DNA of 64,000 bases from a virus. How positions within the stretch are numbered: position 1 is the first letter of the stretch; every line of letters begins with the position of its first letter. Below are positions 34,858 to 43,277 of this stretch, in pieces. The stretch covers positions 1 through 64,000 of the IMG/VR virus record IMGVR_UViG_3300046313_000683; one strand, given 5' to 3'. The notes under the pieces were generated by a model. That model had not been told where the DNA came from, made no database searches, and worked only from the letters and a program-made list of their open reading frames with translations. The translations under genes were made by a program, and so were the position numbers.

Positions 34858-35385
34858 TTACGTAGAAAGCAATCGCTTACCTGCTTTCTCTATCTGTTTC
34901 AACTTTATCTTAAAAGAGGTTTGGTCATAACCGCCAAACATTTCCGCATTTGCATGCAACTCTGCTGATGCAGTCAGCCACAAAATCCCAATGTAGTCGA
35001 ATGATTTAAGGAACTGACAAAGCTCTTCACCACGCAGTATGTGCAGGTGCATATCGTGTTTGATAAGTGTAGCAGCCACCACATCATCATTGTACTTGGA
35101 GAACAGCTGGTAACTGTGCTCCGCATGGTTTGGATAATGCCGGCGGCCTTCGTTATCAATCGTCAGTGACAAGTGCTTGCCACAATCGTGATACACATGG
35201 TACAACCGGATTGTTTCAAGGCTTGGCAAAGTCGCTCGATACTTGTGCCAAATCTGCGCTGTACACGCTGGATACTTGGACAGATTGTCATTTTCAATAT
35301 CACCAACGATCTGCATGTATGCTGCGTGGACCATGTTTCCGTGGTCCAGCATATCGATCGTCTTGAACTGAAAACAAGTCCTCAT
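34858..35385 (-). CDS. HD-domain hydrolase
   Basis: 175 residues. HGNMVHAAY, YHVYHDCGKH and RRHYPNHAEHSYQLF supply the H...HD...H metal ligands of HD phosphohydrolases. Possible substrates are nucleotides. The C-terminal helical part is unassigned. Confidence 0.7.
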   Translation of the reverse strand: MRTCFQFKTIDMLDHGNMVHAAYMQIVGDIENDNLSKYPACTAQIWHKYRATLPSLETIRLYHVYHDCGKHLSLTIDNEGRRHYPNHAEHSYQLFSKYNDDVVAATLIKHDMHLHILRGEELCQFLKSFDYIGILWLTASAELHANAEMFGGYDQTSFKIKLKQIEKAGKRLLST

Positions 35386-35422
35386 TTGAGCTTCGAGCTC
35401 AGTCTTGTCAATCTACCACATT

Positions 35423-35728
35423 TTATGCCACCTCCACGTGCGTAGCTGCATATAGTTCTGCTGCACGCACTTTTGAAGCATGGCGAGTGTCAATCGCCTT
35501 ATTAGCTCGTTTGCTGTGGCTCGTTACCTGGCAGCGAGCTGCGGTAGTAGCAATGTACAGTGCAGATGTACCTGTGGCAGAGTATTCACGGTTAGTGCTA
35601 CGTAGCTTAATCTTTGCAACACGAATGTCGAGTGTTAGTTGAGCGTATTCTGCTCTCCATGCTGCTCTCCATGTTTTGTAGTCATCCATGGTTGCAAAAG
35701 CTGGTAGTGTAGTTAGGGTAGTAGTCAT
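35423..35728 (-). CDS. hypothetical protein
   Basis: 101 residues from ATG 35728, overlapping the upstream stop (ATGA). Ala/Arg-rich, helical. Unknown. Confidence 0.5.
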   Translation of the reverse strand: MTTTLTTLPAFATMDDYKTWRAAWRAEYAQLTLDIRVAKIKLRSTNREYSATGTSALYIATTAARCQVTSHSKRANKAIDTRHASKVRAAELYAATHVEVA

Positions 35729-36051
35729 AGTGGGGATCTCCAAAGTCTATATTGCCGAAACTCGGCGCGAAGTTCTTCTGCCACAGGAATAGTAGCAAAA
35801 GAGGTAAACGAAGACTCGTATCCAAGAGCTTCGCCATCTGGTTCGAAGAAAATCTCACATGGAATCCTGAGGGACGTGATGCGAGCGTGAGCTTTGAGTA
35901 GCTTTGCTTCGTTCGAAATCTGTAATAAAACTATAGAAGGGGTCTGTGTATAACTATGACCGGATTGCCCGGCTAAAAGACCAGCGTGAAGGGTCGAGTG
36001 ATTCGCCTGCACGATTTGCTGTGCTAATGGAATATCCGTCCGGATGAACAC
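35725..36051 (-). CDS. PTH2-like protein (peptidyl-tRNA hydrolase fold)
   Basis: 108 residues. IRTDIPLAQQIVQANHSTLHAGLL, followed by a beta strand, LLKAHARITSLRIP, FFEPDGEALGYESSFTSFATIP. This order (Q..VQ..HA, L..A..L...GI, EPD..G...AFAT.P) is that of PTH2-like proteins common in phages. Archaeal/eukaryotic PTH2 frees tRNA from peptidyl-tRNA; activity of the phage relatives is unproven. Interesting in a phage with a large tRNA island. Confidence 0.6.
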   Translation of the reverse strand: MFIRTDIPLAQQIVQANHSTLHAGLLAGQSGHSYTQTPSIVLLQISNEAKLLKAHARITSLRIPCEIFFEPDGEALGYESSFTSFATIPVAEELRAEFRQYRLWRSPL

Positions 36052-36122
36052 GTAGCAGTATGTTTTGTGAGAAATCTACAACATTTTAAAATCCTTTGGT
36101 TGATGAATGTATATATGCTTTT

Positions 36123-36151
36123 ACTTTAACCACCTCAATATAAGTGGTCAA
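36123..36151 (-). promoter_or_regulatory. sigma70-like promoter
   Basis: TTGACC, 17-base spacer, TAAAGT on the minus strand, upstream of the PTH2-like gene. Confidence 0.6.
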
Positions 36152-36206
36152 CTTTTAATTTGATCGACCATTTGTTGCTTGATGCACACACCTTCTAGTA
36201 TTTCAT

Positions 36207-36293
36207 TTAGTTTGAGCGGCGGGAAATTGCCGAATCTTTAGTTCGGTCGATGGAGACTGCACCACTAGGACCACGAATAATTATTTCAATCAT
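36207..36293 (-). CDS. possible 28-codon ORF overlapping a hairpin repeat
   Basis: ATG 36293 overlaps the upstream stop (ATGA). Its second half encodes the hairpin element shared with 20334-20378. It may be a truncated gene whose end was replaced by a transposon end, or untranslated. Confidence 0.3.
   Translation of the reverse strand: MIEIIIRGPSGAVSIDRTKDSAISRRSN
36208..36253 (-). repeat. dispersed hairpin element, CTAAAGA loop (copy 2)
   Basis: Core CCGAACTAAAGATTCGG (36246-36230) and the downstream flank through CTCAAACTAAATGAA match the copy at 20334-20378 with only a few changes. Loop sequence is the same as in the IS ends at 48362-48384 and 50098-50120. Confidence 0.6.
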
Positions 36294-36520
36294 TTGATCT
36301 CCGTATATTTTGTCGTCACGGTAAACCCATCCTCAAAGTGTATCACGACGATGTGAGCGATTCGCCATCGTATGGCTGAGTCGTCCGTGCAATTGCGTTC
36401 AATATACTCTAATGCGGTCTCATACGTTGGAAAACGGGCGTCGAAGCGATTTTGTTTAACTTCAAACCAGCTAACACCATCAGACCAGCCAGTATTTTCA
36501 ACAGTAAAGTAATCGTTCAT
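36290..36520 (-). CDS. small hypothetical protein
   Basis: 76 residues from ATG 36520 (MNDYFTVENTGW), ATGA overlap with upstream stop. It has the strand-helix pattern FEVKQNRFDARFPTYETALEYIE seen in several small phage proteins. Unknown. Confidence 0.55.
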   Translation of the reverse strand: MNDYFTVENTGWSDGVSWFEVKQNRFDARFPTYETALEYIERNCTDDSAIRWRIAHIVVIHFEDGFTVTTKYTEIK

Positions 36521-36852
36521 TTTTTCTTCGATTCTTCTGCCAGCGCGCCCCATATCGCACCCCACCACTGAGCATGTACCTGAAGATACGGGTCTTCATG
36601 CTTGTCGAGCGCGTCATTTAATCCAGCTAAACTTTCGCGGAGTTTTTGTCGGACATCATCATATCCTCTACTGTATTTGCCAGTTTCAGGGTTGAAGAAG
36701 TGTTTTTCTACTATACCGCACGTGTCCCATGCTACTGCTTGTGGCTCCCAGCTAAAACATCGCTCCCCTGCTTCGTCACACGCCACAACATCGTACGAGC
36801 ACGCACCGCACATTTCTTCATACAACTGTGTTAGTTGACTAGATAACTTCAT
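36517..36852 (-). CDS. hypothetical protein
   Basis: 111 residues, several Cys in the N-terminal half and a helical C terminus. Coupled to both neighbours by ATGA overlaps. Unknown. Confidence 0.5.
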   Translation of the reverse strand: MKLSSQLTQLYEEMCGACSYDVVACDEAGERCFSWEPQAVAWDTCGIVEKHFFNPETGKYSRGYDDVRQKLRESLAGLNDALDKHEDPYLQVHAQWWGAIWGALAEESKKK

Positions 36853-37004
36853 TTTGATGTATCAGTAGTAAGGATCGAATCCAAATGGCTCAGTAAGTTG
36901 TCAAGCTCGCTATTCACTTCATTTAACATTTCTAAGATTCGTCGTTCATCGGTAGGTTCTGTTGGAGTGCTGAGCGATTGAAGGGTAATTGGTAATAAGT
37001 TCAT
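36849..37004 (-). CDS. small hypothetical protein, 51 residues
   Basis: ATG 37004, stop TGA 36851-36849; ATGA overlaps on both sides fill a gap exactly. Acidic amphipathic helix (ILEMLNEVNSELDNLL). Confidence 0.55.
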   Translation of the reverse strand: MNLLPITLQSLSTPTEPTDERRILEMLNEVNSELDNLLSHLDSILTTDTSK

Positions 37005-37348
37005 ATTTTAATTTTGTTGCGAATAACCAACTCTAAAAGTTCTTCGTGTTCCAAGTTCATTGCAACATATGCATTCGGGAGAATATACAATTGATCACTA
37101 ACATCCTCCCACTGAGGAATTTCGAGTATCTCAAATATTTCTCGCTTTGACGTCAACATACCACGTAGATGATTGACCCAGATAATTGTCATAAATGAGC
37201 ACACAAATACCAACCTATTGTCAGTGATTCCTTTATCTTCCAACCACTCGACTGTGGTCTTCAGATAGTACTGCATATCTTCTAGCTTCAGATACTGCTC
37301 GTGTATCCACAGTTGGGTATCCTCTGTCGTCCATTCATATGTCGCCAT
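37001..37348 (-). CDS. hypothetical protein
   Basis: About 115 residues from ATG 37348 (MATYEWTTED), which follows a GGAACGGAG ribosome site and clears the NUDIX stop at 37377. Mainly helical. Unknown. Confidence 0.5.
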   Translation of the reverse strand: MATYEWTTEDTQLWIHEQYLKLEDMQYYLKTTVEWLEDKGITDNRLVFVCSFMTIIWVNHLRGMLTSKREIFEILEIPQWEDVSDQLYILPNAYVAMNLEHEELLELVIRNKIKI

Positions 37349-37376
37349 TCGTAGTGCTCCGTTCCAACGAGAATAC

Positions 37377-37985
37377 TTATAGTACCCAATCGACACGAGT
37401 GTCTTTCGCAGTACCCCGCAATGTAGCACGGAGTGTTGCTAGACACGACTTAACCACAAGGGATTGTTTTGTCGTCATATCTTTGTAACAACGATCGAGC
37501 TTAACAAGATCATATTTGTCAATCTCGGGTTTTTGAGTACCGTCCTTATCTGTAAACATTGATTCGCAGTGCAGTGTAGTGATGTCAATTTCATAATCAA
37601 GTTTCACCGCAAACAGACGATACACCTTTTCCTTAGTATAATCAAATGTTCCACAATTGATGTACAGCATATCATCGGGTAGGTCTATTCCAGTTTCTTC
37701 ACGCAGTTCTCGGCGGGCGGCGGAGATTTCATCAGCATCGGTATCATCCTTAATACCCTTTGGAAACCCCCAGCCGAATTTGAATGGACCGTTAGTTGGG
37801 TGGCAGATTAACACCCGCCCCGATGGTGTAATACAAGCTAGTGCACAGGTACATTTTTTACCAGCGCGCCAGTTCACTGGTCTTTTGTCTTTTGGAGGCT
37901 TTGTCCCTTTTGCAGATTTGACTTTAGGCTTAAGAAAATCGTACTCGTGACCGTAGATGGATGGTGGGAAGTAAGGGTTGTTCAT
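37377..37985 (-). CDS. NUDIX hydrolase
   Basis: 202 residues. The Nudix box is complete: GIKDDTDADEISAARRELREETGI (G5xE7xREUxEExGU), preceded by GWGFPKG. A basic N-terminal leader precedes the domain. NUDIX enzymes cleave nucleoside diphosphates linked to another group, for example damaged NTPs, ADP-ribose or capped RNA; the substrate is not evident. Confidence 0.85.
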   Translation of the reverse strand: MNNPYFPPSIYGHEYDFLKPKVKSAKGTKPPKDKRPVNWRAGKKCTCALACITPSGRVLICHPTNGPFKFGWGFPKGIKDDTDADEISAARRELREETGIDLPDDMLYINCGTFDYTKEKVYRLFAVKLDYEIDITTLHCESMFTDKDGTQKPEIDKYDLVKLDRCYKDMTTKQSLVVKSCLATLRATLRGTAKDTRVDWVL

Positions 37986-37999
37986 AGTGCGCTAAAATA

Positions 38000-38584
38000 T
38001 TACGACATGCGCCACCGTGGGCGATTTGGTTGAGATAAATTGGGTTGGAAAGTCGAATCATATTGGGCGGCGATCCCTTGTAGATGGTGATCACTAATCA
38101 CAAAACCAGGGGCACTATTTTTGGCAGCGCCTACATATCGTGTAGTTGATGTTTCATAATCATTTATCCCCATTCCTTTTCGTTTTCGTATTACTTCAAG
38201 CAATAAACTGGTAGGGACATCACGCATAGCAATTGGGGAAATTGCAACTATGTATTGCCAACTTTGGTGATCAATTTCAGATAAAATCGCATTGGCACAA
38301 GCCCCTACGATGTTAGCCATATCAGATTTCTGTTCATCGAACCATTCGTATGGTTTACCAATCCACTCTACTTGTTCAATAAATTGTACCCCGTCCCATA
38401 TCGCAATATGCGGAACAATCCCCAAAATATTATCTATGATAACTTGATCTAATGTCAACTGCACTTTATACTTGCTGGACAGTACTGTATCGATGCACGT
38501 ATTTTCTTCCCATACAACAGGAGAATCAAATTGAGTATAATACTCCGGAAAGTATTGCAAGCGGCCTGGGTTGATTGCATCCAT
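38000..38584 (-). CDS. 'AKD..R..LY' family protein, divergent copy
   Basis: 194 residues. Aligns by layout with 38584-39126 and 42507-43007 (VVWEENT, VPHIAIWDG, NIVGACANAIL, WQYIVAISPIAMRDVP) but lacks the AKD motif. The two genes overlap by one base, so they look like a tandem duplication with one copy decaying or specialised. Confidence 0.55.
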   Translation of the reverse strand: MDAINPGRLQYFPEYYTQFDSPVVWEENTCIDTVLSSKYKVQLTLDQVIIDNILGIVPHIAIWDGVQFIEQVEWIGKPYEWFDEQKSDMANIVGACANAILSEIDHQSWQYIVAISPIAMRDVPTSLLLEVIRKRKGMGINDYETSTTRYVGAAKNSAPGFVISDHHLQGIAAQYDSTFQPNLSQPNRPRWRMS

Positions 38585-39126
38585 TACCGAAATACCTGTG
38601 AAGCAAGTTGCCTGATCGGCTCCATGTCCTGCTGCCGTGCCATAACTACGCCACCACTGTGTCGATCAGCCACGGACCCGACTACCATATTGTAATGTGA
38701 AGCAAACCGAGAAAATAATGCAGTATACAAGCGCACTCGTCTTGGGACACTATCTTTTGCTTCTGCATACATAAAATCCCAGTGGGTGGGCAGATCTCCT
38801 CGCAACACATTGATTACGGCACCAAATATTTGCCCTGTTGGAACAGTTGGTGCCGAACCAATGTCGTAAGCGTATTCTGTAGCACCAGGTGCAAGTATGC
38901 CAAATTCAACACCCGCTCCAATGAGATTGAGTGGAGCAATGTGAGTAAATTTAACCGACACCACTACACTAAGCTCTCCTAACTGACCTACACGGAGATG
39001 CGTATTTGCATCAGATTTTTTGTGCCACGAGGACAGATTAGTGAGATTAGTATCAAAATTCGCCTCTGCTAATTGATTTAGTATTTGGTTAATTTTCACC
39101 GATTTGCTTTCTATTGCTTGTTTCAA
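38584..39126 (-). CDS. 'AKD..R..LY' family protein
   Basis: 180 residues. IFGAVINVLRGDLPTHWDFMYAEAKDSVPRRVRLYTALFSRFASHYN is the family core, repeated in the products at 42507-43007 and 53057-53566. I have seen related proteins (AKEPSR..LY) in many large phages, with unknown roles. N-terminal ~60 residues are family-variable. Confidence 0.6.
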   Translation of the reverse strand: MKQAIESKSVKINQILNQLAEANFDTNLTNLSSWHKKSDANTHLRVGQLGELSVVVSVKFTHIAPLNLIGAGVEFGILAPGATEYAYDIGSAPTVPTGQIFGAVINVLRGDLPTHWDFMYAEAKDSVPRRVRLYTALFSRFASHYNMVVGSVADRHSGGVVMARQQDMEPIRQLASQVFR

Positions 39127-39182
39127 TCATGTGTGCAGTCGCAACATACTAGTAGTAAATAGTTGCTCATACGAGAATTATC

Positions 39183-39965
39183 ATGCAACGAACACTTTTA
39201 TTTATTGTAGCTCTACTGGCAGGATGTTCACAACTCCCGATGATTACCACAGCACCAGCTACTGCACTCAATATTAATGTTGAAGAAATATTGCGTCAGT
39301 CTACCAATGCAGGATCTACATCAGCACCAGTCAATGAGCGCGAGACTTCGAGTACTCTCGCAAAGGTTGTATCTACACCAACGCTAATTAACAAAGTAGC
39401 AAAACAACTCAACATCGCACCAAAGTCAGTAGGTGCTACCGTGGAGCAGACTGCGGATCTAGTGTCATCTCAGTTAAAAAGTGCTACGATGACGTTTGAA
39501 GCACCTACCACAGCCAATGTTAATGATACAGTACACGCTGTACTGCGGATCGATCCAAATATAGTTGCTATATCAACAACTACTCACAGTTCGACACGAG
39601 CAGTGATACAGGTGTCGAAAATACTCAACGTCACTCTACTTGCACCAGACTTTAAGGTACTAGCGCTTACACCAGATCGTCAAGCACTATCAGAGACGGA
39701 GATTACGGAGTGGAAGTGGGATCTGTCAGGTGCACCACCTGGTAAGCACGATATACATTTGTCCATCAACGCAATCGTGACTGTAGATAACGATCGTGCA
39801 GAACGGTCTATTAAGACGTTTGAGAGTACTATAACGGTGGAGATCGCACCACAACAGCGGCTACTTGCAATGTTGAAAGAGCACATGCAGTGGATATGGT
39901 CAACACTGTTGCTACCGGCTGGGATGTGGTTATGGCAATTATTTAAAAAAGGAGATGTGAAATGA
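39183..39965 (+). CDS. lipoprotein with C-terminal membrane anchor
   Basis: 260 residues. Signal peptide with lipobox LLAGC (Cys15), a Ser/Thr-rich stretch, a beta-sandwich-like middle (HAVLRIDPN...PPGKHDIHLSINAIVTVDN) and a C-terminal hydrophobic helix before a Lys tail. Probably envelope-located in the host. A late-like AGTAAATA sits 24 bases upstream. It overlaps the next membrane gene by 4 nt. Confidence 0.65.
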   Translation: MQRTLLFIVALLAGCSQLPMITTAPATALNINVEEILRQSTNAGSTSAPVNERETSSTLAKVVSTPTLINKVAKQLNIAPKSVGATVEQTADLVSSQLKSATMTFEAPTTANVNDTVHAVLRIDPNIVAISTTTHSSTRAVIQVSKILNVTLLAPDFKVLALTPDRQALSETEITEWKWDLSGAPPGKHDIHLSINAIVTVDNDRAERSIKTFESTITVEIAPQQRLLAMLKEHMQWIWSTLLLPAGMWLWQLFKKGDVK

Positions 39966-40312
39966 ACTATGTAGGTTGGACGGTACTGTATTTTATTGGA
40001 TCGCTATATGTGTTATGGATGTTCTACCTTGCGGGGTGTGCGCTAGTTAGAGCAAAAGATAATCACACTATCTCTCTTCCCGCACTTGTGCTGGGTTATC
40101 CAGTAATTGGCTTACTCGCACTCGTTGATGTGCTTGTCAATATATTTGTAATGTCGATTTTGTTTCTGGAACTACCACGACAGTGGTTAGTAACACAACG
40201 ACTAAGCATGTGGTGCTGCACGGAGCAAGATTCATGGCGAAAAACCGTTGCTCGATGGGTATGTGTTAAATTTTTGGATACATTCGATCCAAGCGGATTA
40301 CACTGCAAATAA
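39962..40312 (+). CDS. conserved phage membrane protein
   Basis: 116 residues with two or three membrane helices (MNYVGWTVLYFIGSLYVLW; LVLGYPVIGLLALVDVLVN) and a C terminus with DPSGLHC. This family recurs in many phages of different hosts; its role is unknown. ATGA overlap with the lipoprotein gene suggests they function together at the envelope. Confidence 0.7.
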   Translation: MNYVGWTVLYFIGSLYVLWMFYLAGCALVRAKDNHTISLPALVLGYPVIGLLALVDVLVNIFVMSILFLELPRQWLVTQRLSMWCCTEQDSWRKTVARWVCVKFLDTFDPSGLHCK

Positions 40313-40313
40313 G

Positions 40314-40337
40314 AAAAGGCTCCAATTGGAGCCTTTT
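40314..40337. terminator. bidirectional terminator
   Basis: Perfect stem AAAAGGCTCC AATT GGAGCCTTTT between the plus-strand lipoprotein operon and the minus-strand tRNA/TROVE transcript; U-runs on both strands. Confidence 0.9.
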
Positions 40338-40341
40338 AACT

Positions 40342-40449
40342 TGGTGGGACCCCCCGGGTTCGAACCGAGGCCTTAGGAATTATTTTGAACACCCGCTTGT
40401 GCAGATGCTCCGTAAGAGTTCCCAGCACTACCAATTATGCTAGAGTCCC
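40342..40449 (-). tRNA. tRNA-Lys(CTT) with 32-nt anticodon-loop insertion
   Basis: Acceptor GGGACTC/GGGTCCC, A73 and encoded CCA; D stem GCAT/GTGC with GG in the loop; anticodon stem GGGAA/TTCCT; five-base variable loop; T arm CTCGG TTCGAAC CCGGG. The anticodon loop (40418-40380) is 39 nt instead of 7. Removing 32 nt at any of three equivalent points leaves CTCTTAA, the standard Lys(CTT) loop; another split would give CTCATAA (CAT). The insert forms a 7-bp hairpin CATCTGC ACAA GCGGGTG. It resembles an intron but no splicing system is evident. Confidence 0.75.
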
Positions 40450-40477
40450 AACATGCTCCAAACTACGTTAGAGCACC

Positions 40478-41911
40478 TTATTTCACATCATATCGCGGTA
40501 CACAGACGGATTTGATCATTAATGCATATGGTGTGAAATCATCTGGATCCGCACTCAGAATGCTTGCTACAATCGCTGGGCTAAACCCCGATACAAGTGC
40601 TGCGCCCTGCTCATTGGCTGTCACAGGTACGTTACCTTTGTGATTTAGATTCCACCACACCAACTTTGGGCATGTGTAGTTGGCTGCAGCATATTGAGTT
40701 CGCACGCTTTCCATCGCACTATCGTTTGCCTCTGCTGCCTCATTGAATTGCATGTCGGACATCACACACAAGATTTCTGGCATTTCACCTTGAGGTACGT
40801 TACCAGCAACAGCGACTTCCAAAATCTTAGCAAGTGCCTTGACAATGTCAGTGCTCATGTCCCATTTGCTACGATCCATTGTTTCCAAACGATCCATCAC
40901 GTCACCAGTTAGGTGCAGTAGTTCAGGATCTTCGGAGAACGTCAGGAACATATCTTTAAACTTACCAGTATTCTTTTCAGACAGGTACAGACCGAGTGAT
41001 AGTGCAACATCGTGGCAAGTCACTGAAGTGTCTCCACCAGCTGGGCAATTCATCGAACCAGATACATCAACTAATGGCAAGATACTCGCATTACCTACGT
41101 AGTTTGGTAGTGCTGCCCACTGTGCATTCACATGAGCACGAATCGTTGGATCAATGCGAGAAGAATGCCAGCCTTTGATCACTGTGTACGGGAAGATTGC
41201 GCTTGAGTTTACCTTTACGGACGGATCGCCTTTGGTCAGTTTTTCAACATATTCAGTAAACACAACGGGAGCATTTCTTTTAAATGCTTTTTTGTAACGT
41301 GAGGCAGCAACAGAAGGCACGTGGCTAAAGTTGATGTTATCCCAATCCTTCGCACACATCTGTGTTTCGGTAACAGTAGTATTAGCAGAAGCCAGCTTAC
41401 GGTACTGACGAGGAGTCAATCCGAAGAATGAACGGAGTTCTGCTGCGAGACGCTTCTTTGCGCTTTTTTCACGAGGTAGGAATTTGTAGAATAGTCCATT
41501 ACCGTTGCGAAGTTGTTCCCCATATACAGTAAATGCATAGTTACGAACCCCCACTGTCTTCCAATTGATCAACATATCATCAGCACGCCCAATTTCTGGA
41601 ATCTTATCGATTAGTGCTCGTACTTGCTGATCTTGATTCGTAATTTCCAAGTGAGCAAGAATATCTTTGAAAATTTGACGCTCTCCTGCTCCACCACGAA
41701 TGTCACGGCTCCATTGTGCGATTCGCAGTGCAATTTCCATGTTTTCTGCATAGGCTGCTTTAAACAATGGAATAACGTCTTTACCACGCATCGCACCGAT
41801 CGCATAGAAAAGTTGAACACAAGCGTTACCAGTGCCAGCGAATGCTTTCATGCCATTGGTTGTTGTAGTTGGTTGAGTTAAAACTGCGTGTGCAAATGTT
41901 GCTGTTGTCAT
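40478..41911 (-). CDS. TROVE/vWA Ro60-like protein (DUF2828-like)
   Basis: 477 residues. N-terminal helical-repeat part with SRDIRGGAGERQIFKDIL and LIDKIPEIGRADDML; C-terminal von Willebrand A domain with MIDAS motif DVSGSM and later MSDMQF. This is the order of domains in Ro60/Rsr, which cradle misfolded RNAs and Y RNAs; bacterial Y RNAs include tRNA mimics. Assignment to the DUF2828/TROVE-like group is by motif. It is the gene nearest to the tRNA island and is co-directional with the intron-like tRNA-Lys downstream. Confidence 0.7.
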   Translation of the reverse strand: MTTATFAHAVLTQPTTTTNGMKAFAGTGNACVQLFYAIGAMRGKDVIPLFKAAYAENMEIALRIAQWSRDIRGGAGERQIFKDILAHLEITNQDQQVRALIDKIPEIGRADDMLINWKTVGVRNYAFTVYGEQLRNGNGLFYKFLPREKSAKKRLAAELRSFFGLTPRQYRKLASANTTVTETQMCAKDWDNINFSHVPSVAASRYKKAFKRNAPVVFTEYVEKLTKGDPSVKVNSSAIFPYTVIKGWHSSRIDPTIRAHVNAQWAALPNYVGNASILPLVDVSGSMNCPAGGDTSVTCHDVALSLGLYLSEKNTGKFKDMFLTFSEDPELLHLTGDVMDRLETMDRSKWDMSTDIVKALAKILEVAVAGNVPQGEMPEILCVMSDMQFNEAAEANDSAMESVRTQYAAANYTCPKLVWWNLNHKGNVPVTANEQGAALVSGFSPAIVASILSADPDDFTPYALMIKSVCVPRYDVK

Positions 41912-42290
41912 GTCTATGTGCTCCTTGATATAAGCCGGGTTACTGTTTTATTTTCAGTACAAATGAAGATGGTGGCTGGAAGTAACCCTAAAATTAAACG
42001 GGAAGCCTTTTTACGGGTTAGATTAAAAGTCTAGTGTATAAAGTTGGCTGCAAGCTTCCCTAAAATAACTAACGGGGTGGTGCGGTCGATGCAAATTGTT
42101 TTAGCAATTCTTTACACTTTTCAGTGTGCTTGTTTTTTTCATGCAGAGCCTACCATTCTCTGCCATATCTCTGTCATGTCTGGACAGGCACATATCTAGT
42201 CGAGTTTCCAGACAAGCTGGAAATTATCAAACTATCAGTCCATTTTAATTTATGTTGCTGGATCCACCCCTGGATCTGGTTAAACAGAGT
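41912..42290 (-). ncRNA. non-coding stretch with consecutive hairpins
   Basis: No supported gene. Perfect hairpins include GCAGAG/CTCTGC (from 42142), CTGTC/GACAG with a 7-base loop, TTTCCAG ACAAG CTGGAAA and GATCCA CCCC TGGATC, in close succession. Two related stretches with CCCTAAAAT lie at 41984-42065. The arrangement resembles the multi-hairpin modules of the RNA island; strand and boundaries are uncertain. Confidence 0.35.
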
Positions 42291-42446
42291 TTACTTATCT
42301 GCTTTTTCTTTTTTGATTACAACCTGAGCAGCGAGTTGCCCCTGGATCATAATTCTTTTAAATTCATTGCGCGCTTCTGCGTTGGTTAGAGTTGACATCA
42401 TACGTTTGGTCGTTTTGCTGAGCTTGAAAGTTTTGGTTGGTTTCAT
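42291..42446 (-). CDS. small basic hypothetical protein, 51 residues
   Basis: ATG 42446 to TAA 42291; MKPTKTFKLSKTTKRMM then helical ARNEFKRIMIQGQLAAQVV and a Lys-rich end. Basic and amphipathic, possibly nucleic-acid binding. Confidence 0.55.
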   Translation of the reverse strand: MKPTKTFKLSKTTKRMMSTLTNAEARNEFKRIMIQGQLAAQVVIKKEKADK

Positions 42447-42506
42447 TTTTTACCTTTGTGCGTTTCAGTGTTTAAAATCTTACTTTACAAGTTTATGAGA
42501 TTGTGC

Positions 42507-43007
42507 TCAATGTTGAATGTTATCGATTATGTCTTGACAACTATACTGTTTAGAGACTACTGCAATCCCTATATTGTTAACAACTCCAGAACCGTACTGC
42601 CAACTATTTGACCGAGCGATTCGTTCCACGATGCGAGTGTATAACTTCATCCGGATTGGAACAGCATCTTTTGCATCTGCTACAATAAAATCCCACTCGT
42701 ACTCATTTAACCGATTAAGCAGGGCGTTTGTAACCGCACCAATTACTTTTGCAGAACTGATCGTTGATACAGCTCCAATGTGTTCAACATAATCAGTACC
42801 GTTCCACAATAAGAAACCAACTCGCAATCCTGATAACTGCTTATATGTTATGGCTGATATCACCAGTTTGAGATTAATGCTTCCACCATCGATTGAACAC
42901 TTGCAGATATCCTGCTGATGCTCTTGCTCCCACACAACTGGTTCATCTAGTCTCGTATTCAGCATCTCCATTACTGGAAAACTTTCTAATATTTGCGTTA
43001 TTTTCAT
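42507..43007 (-). CDS. 'AKD..R..LY' family protein
   Basis: 166 residues from ATG 43007 (MKITQILESF). Core: KVIGAVTNALLNRLNEYEWDFIVADAKDAVPIRMKLYTRIVERIARSN. Paralogue of 38584-39126 and 53057-53566. Upstream frame extension is unlikely. Unknown role. Confidence 0.6.
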   Translation of the reverse strand: MKITQILESFPVMEMLNTRLDEPVVWEQEHQQDICKCSIDGGSINLKLVISAITYKQLSGLRVGFLLWNGTDYVEHIGAVSTISSAKVIGAVTNALLNRLNEYEWDFIVADAKDAVPIRMKLYTRIVERIARSNSWQYGSGVVNNIGIAVVSKQYSCQDIIDNIQH

Positions 43008-43277
43008 TGCCAAAAATATCCTAATATTGTGTAGGCTTTCCACCTACCTGGGAGGTTTGAGCCCGCTGTTCCGGCTTCGAACTTACGCATCCGCTAGTAG
43101 TAGGCTATTAACCCTAACTTAGACACTAGGGAGTCCTGTTAAATCAGGCATTCCTTACAGCAAGTGCATGCTTCAACGCTTACGTACCTTCGCTCCACAT
43201 GCACCGTTCTTTTGTCCACTCCACTATTGCAGTTCTGTCTATTACCAGACCGGAATTCGGGCAGAACTGCTCATAAA
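43008..43277 (-). ncRNA. non-coding stretch with inverted-repeat modules
   Basis: No gene seen. Contains GTGCATG/CATGCAC closing a 26-base interior, and GCAGTTCTG/CAGAACTGC (9 bp) closing two small inner hairpins (TCT..AGA and CCG..CGG), a three-way junction. Same style as modules at 47.8-58 kb. Confidence 0.35.
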
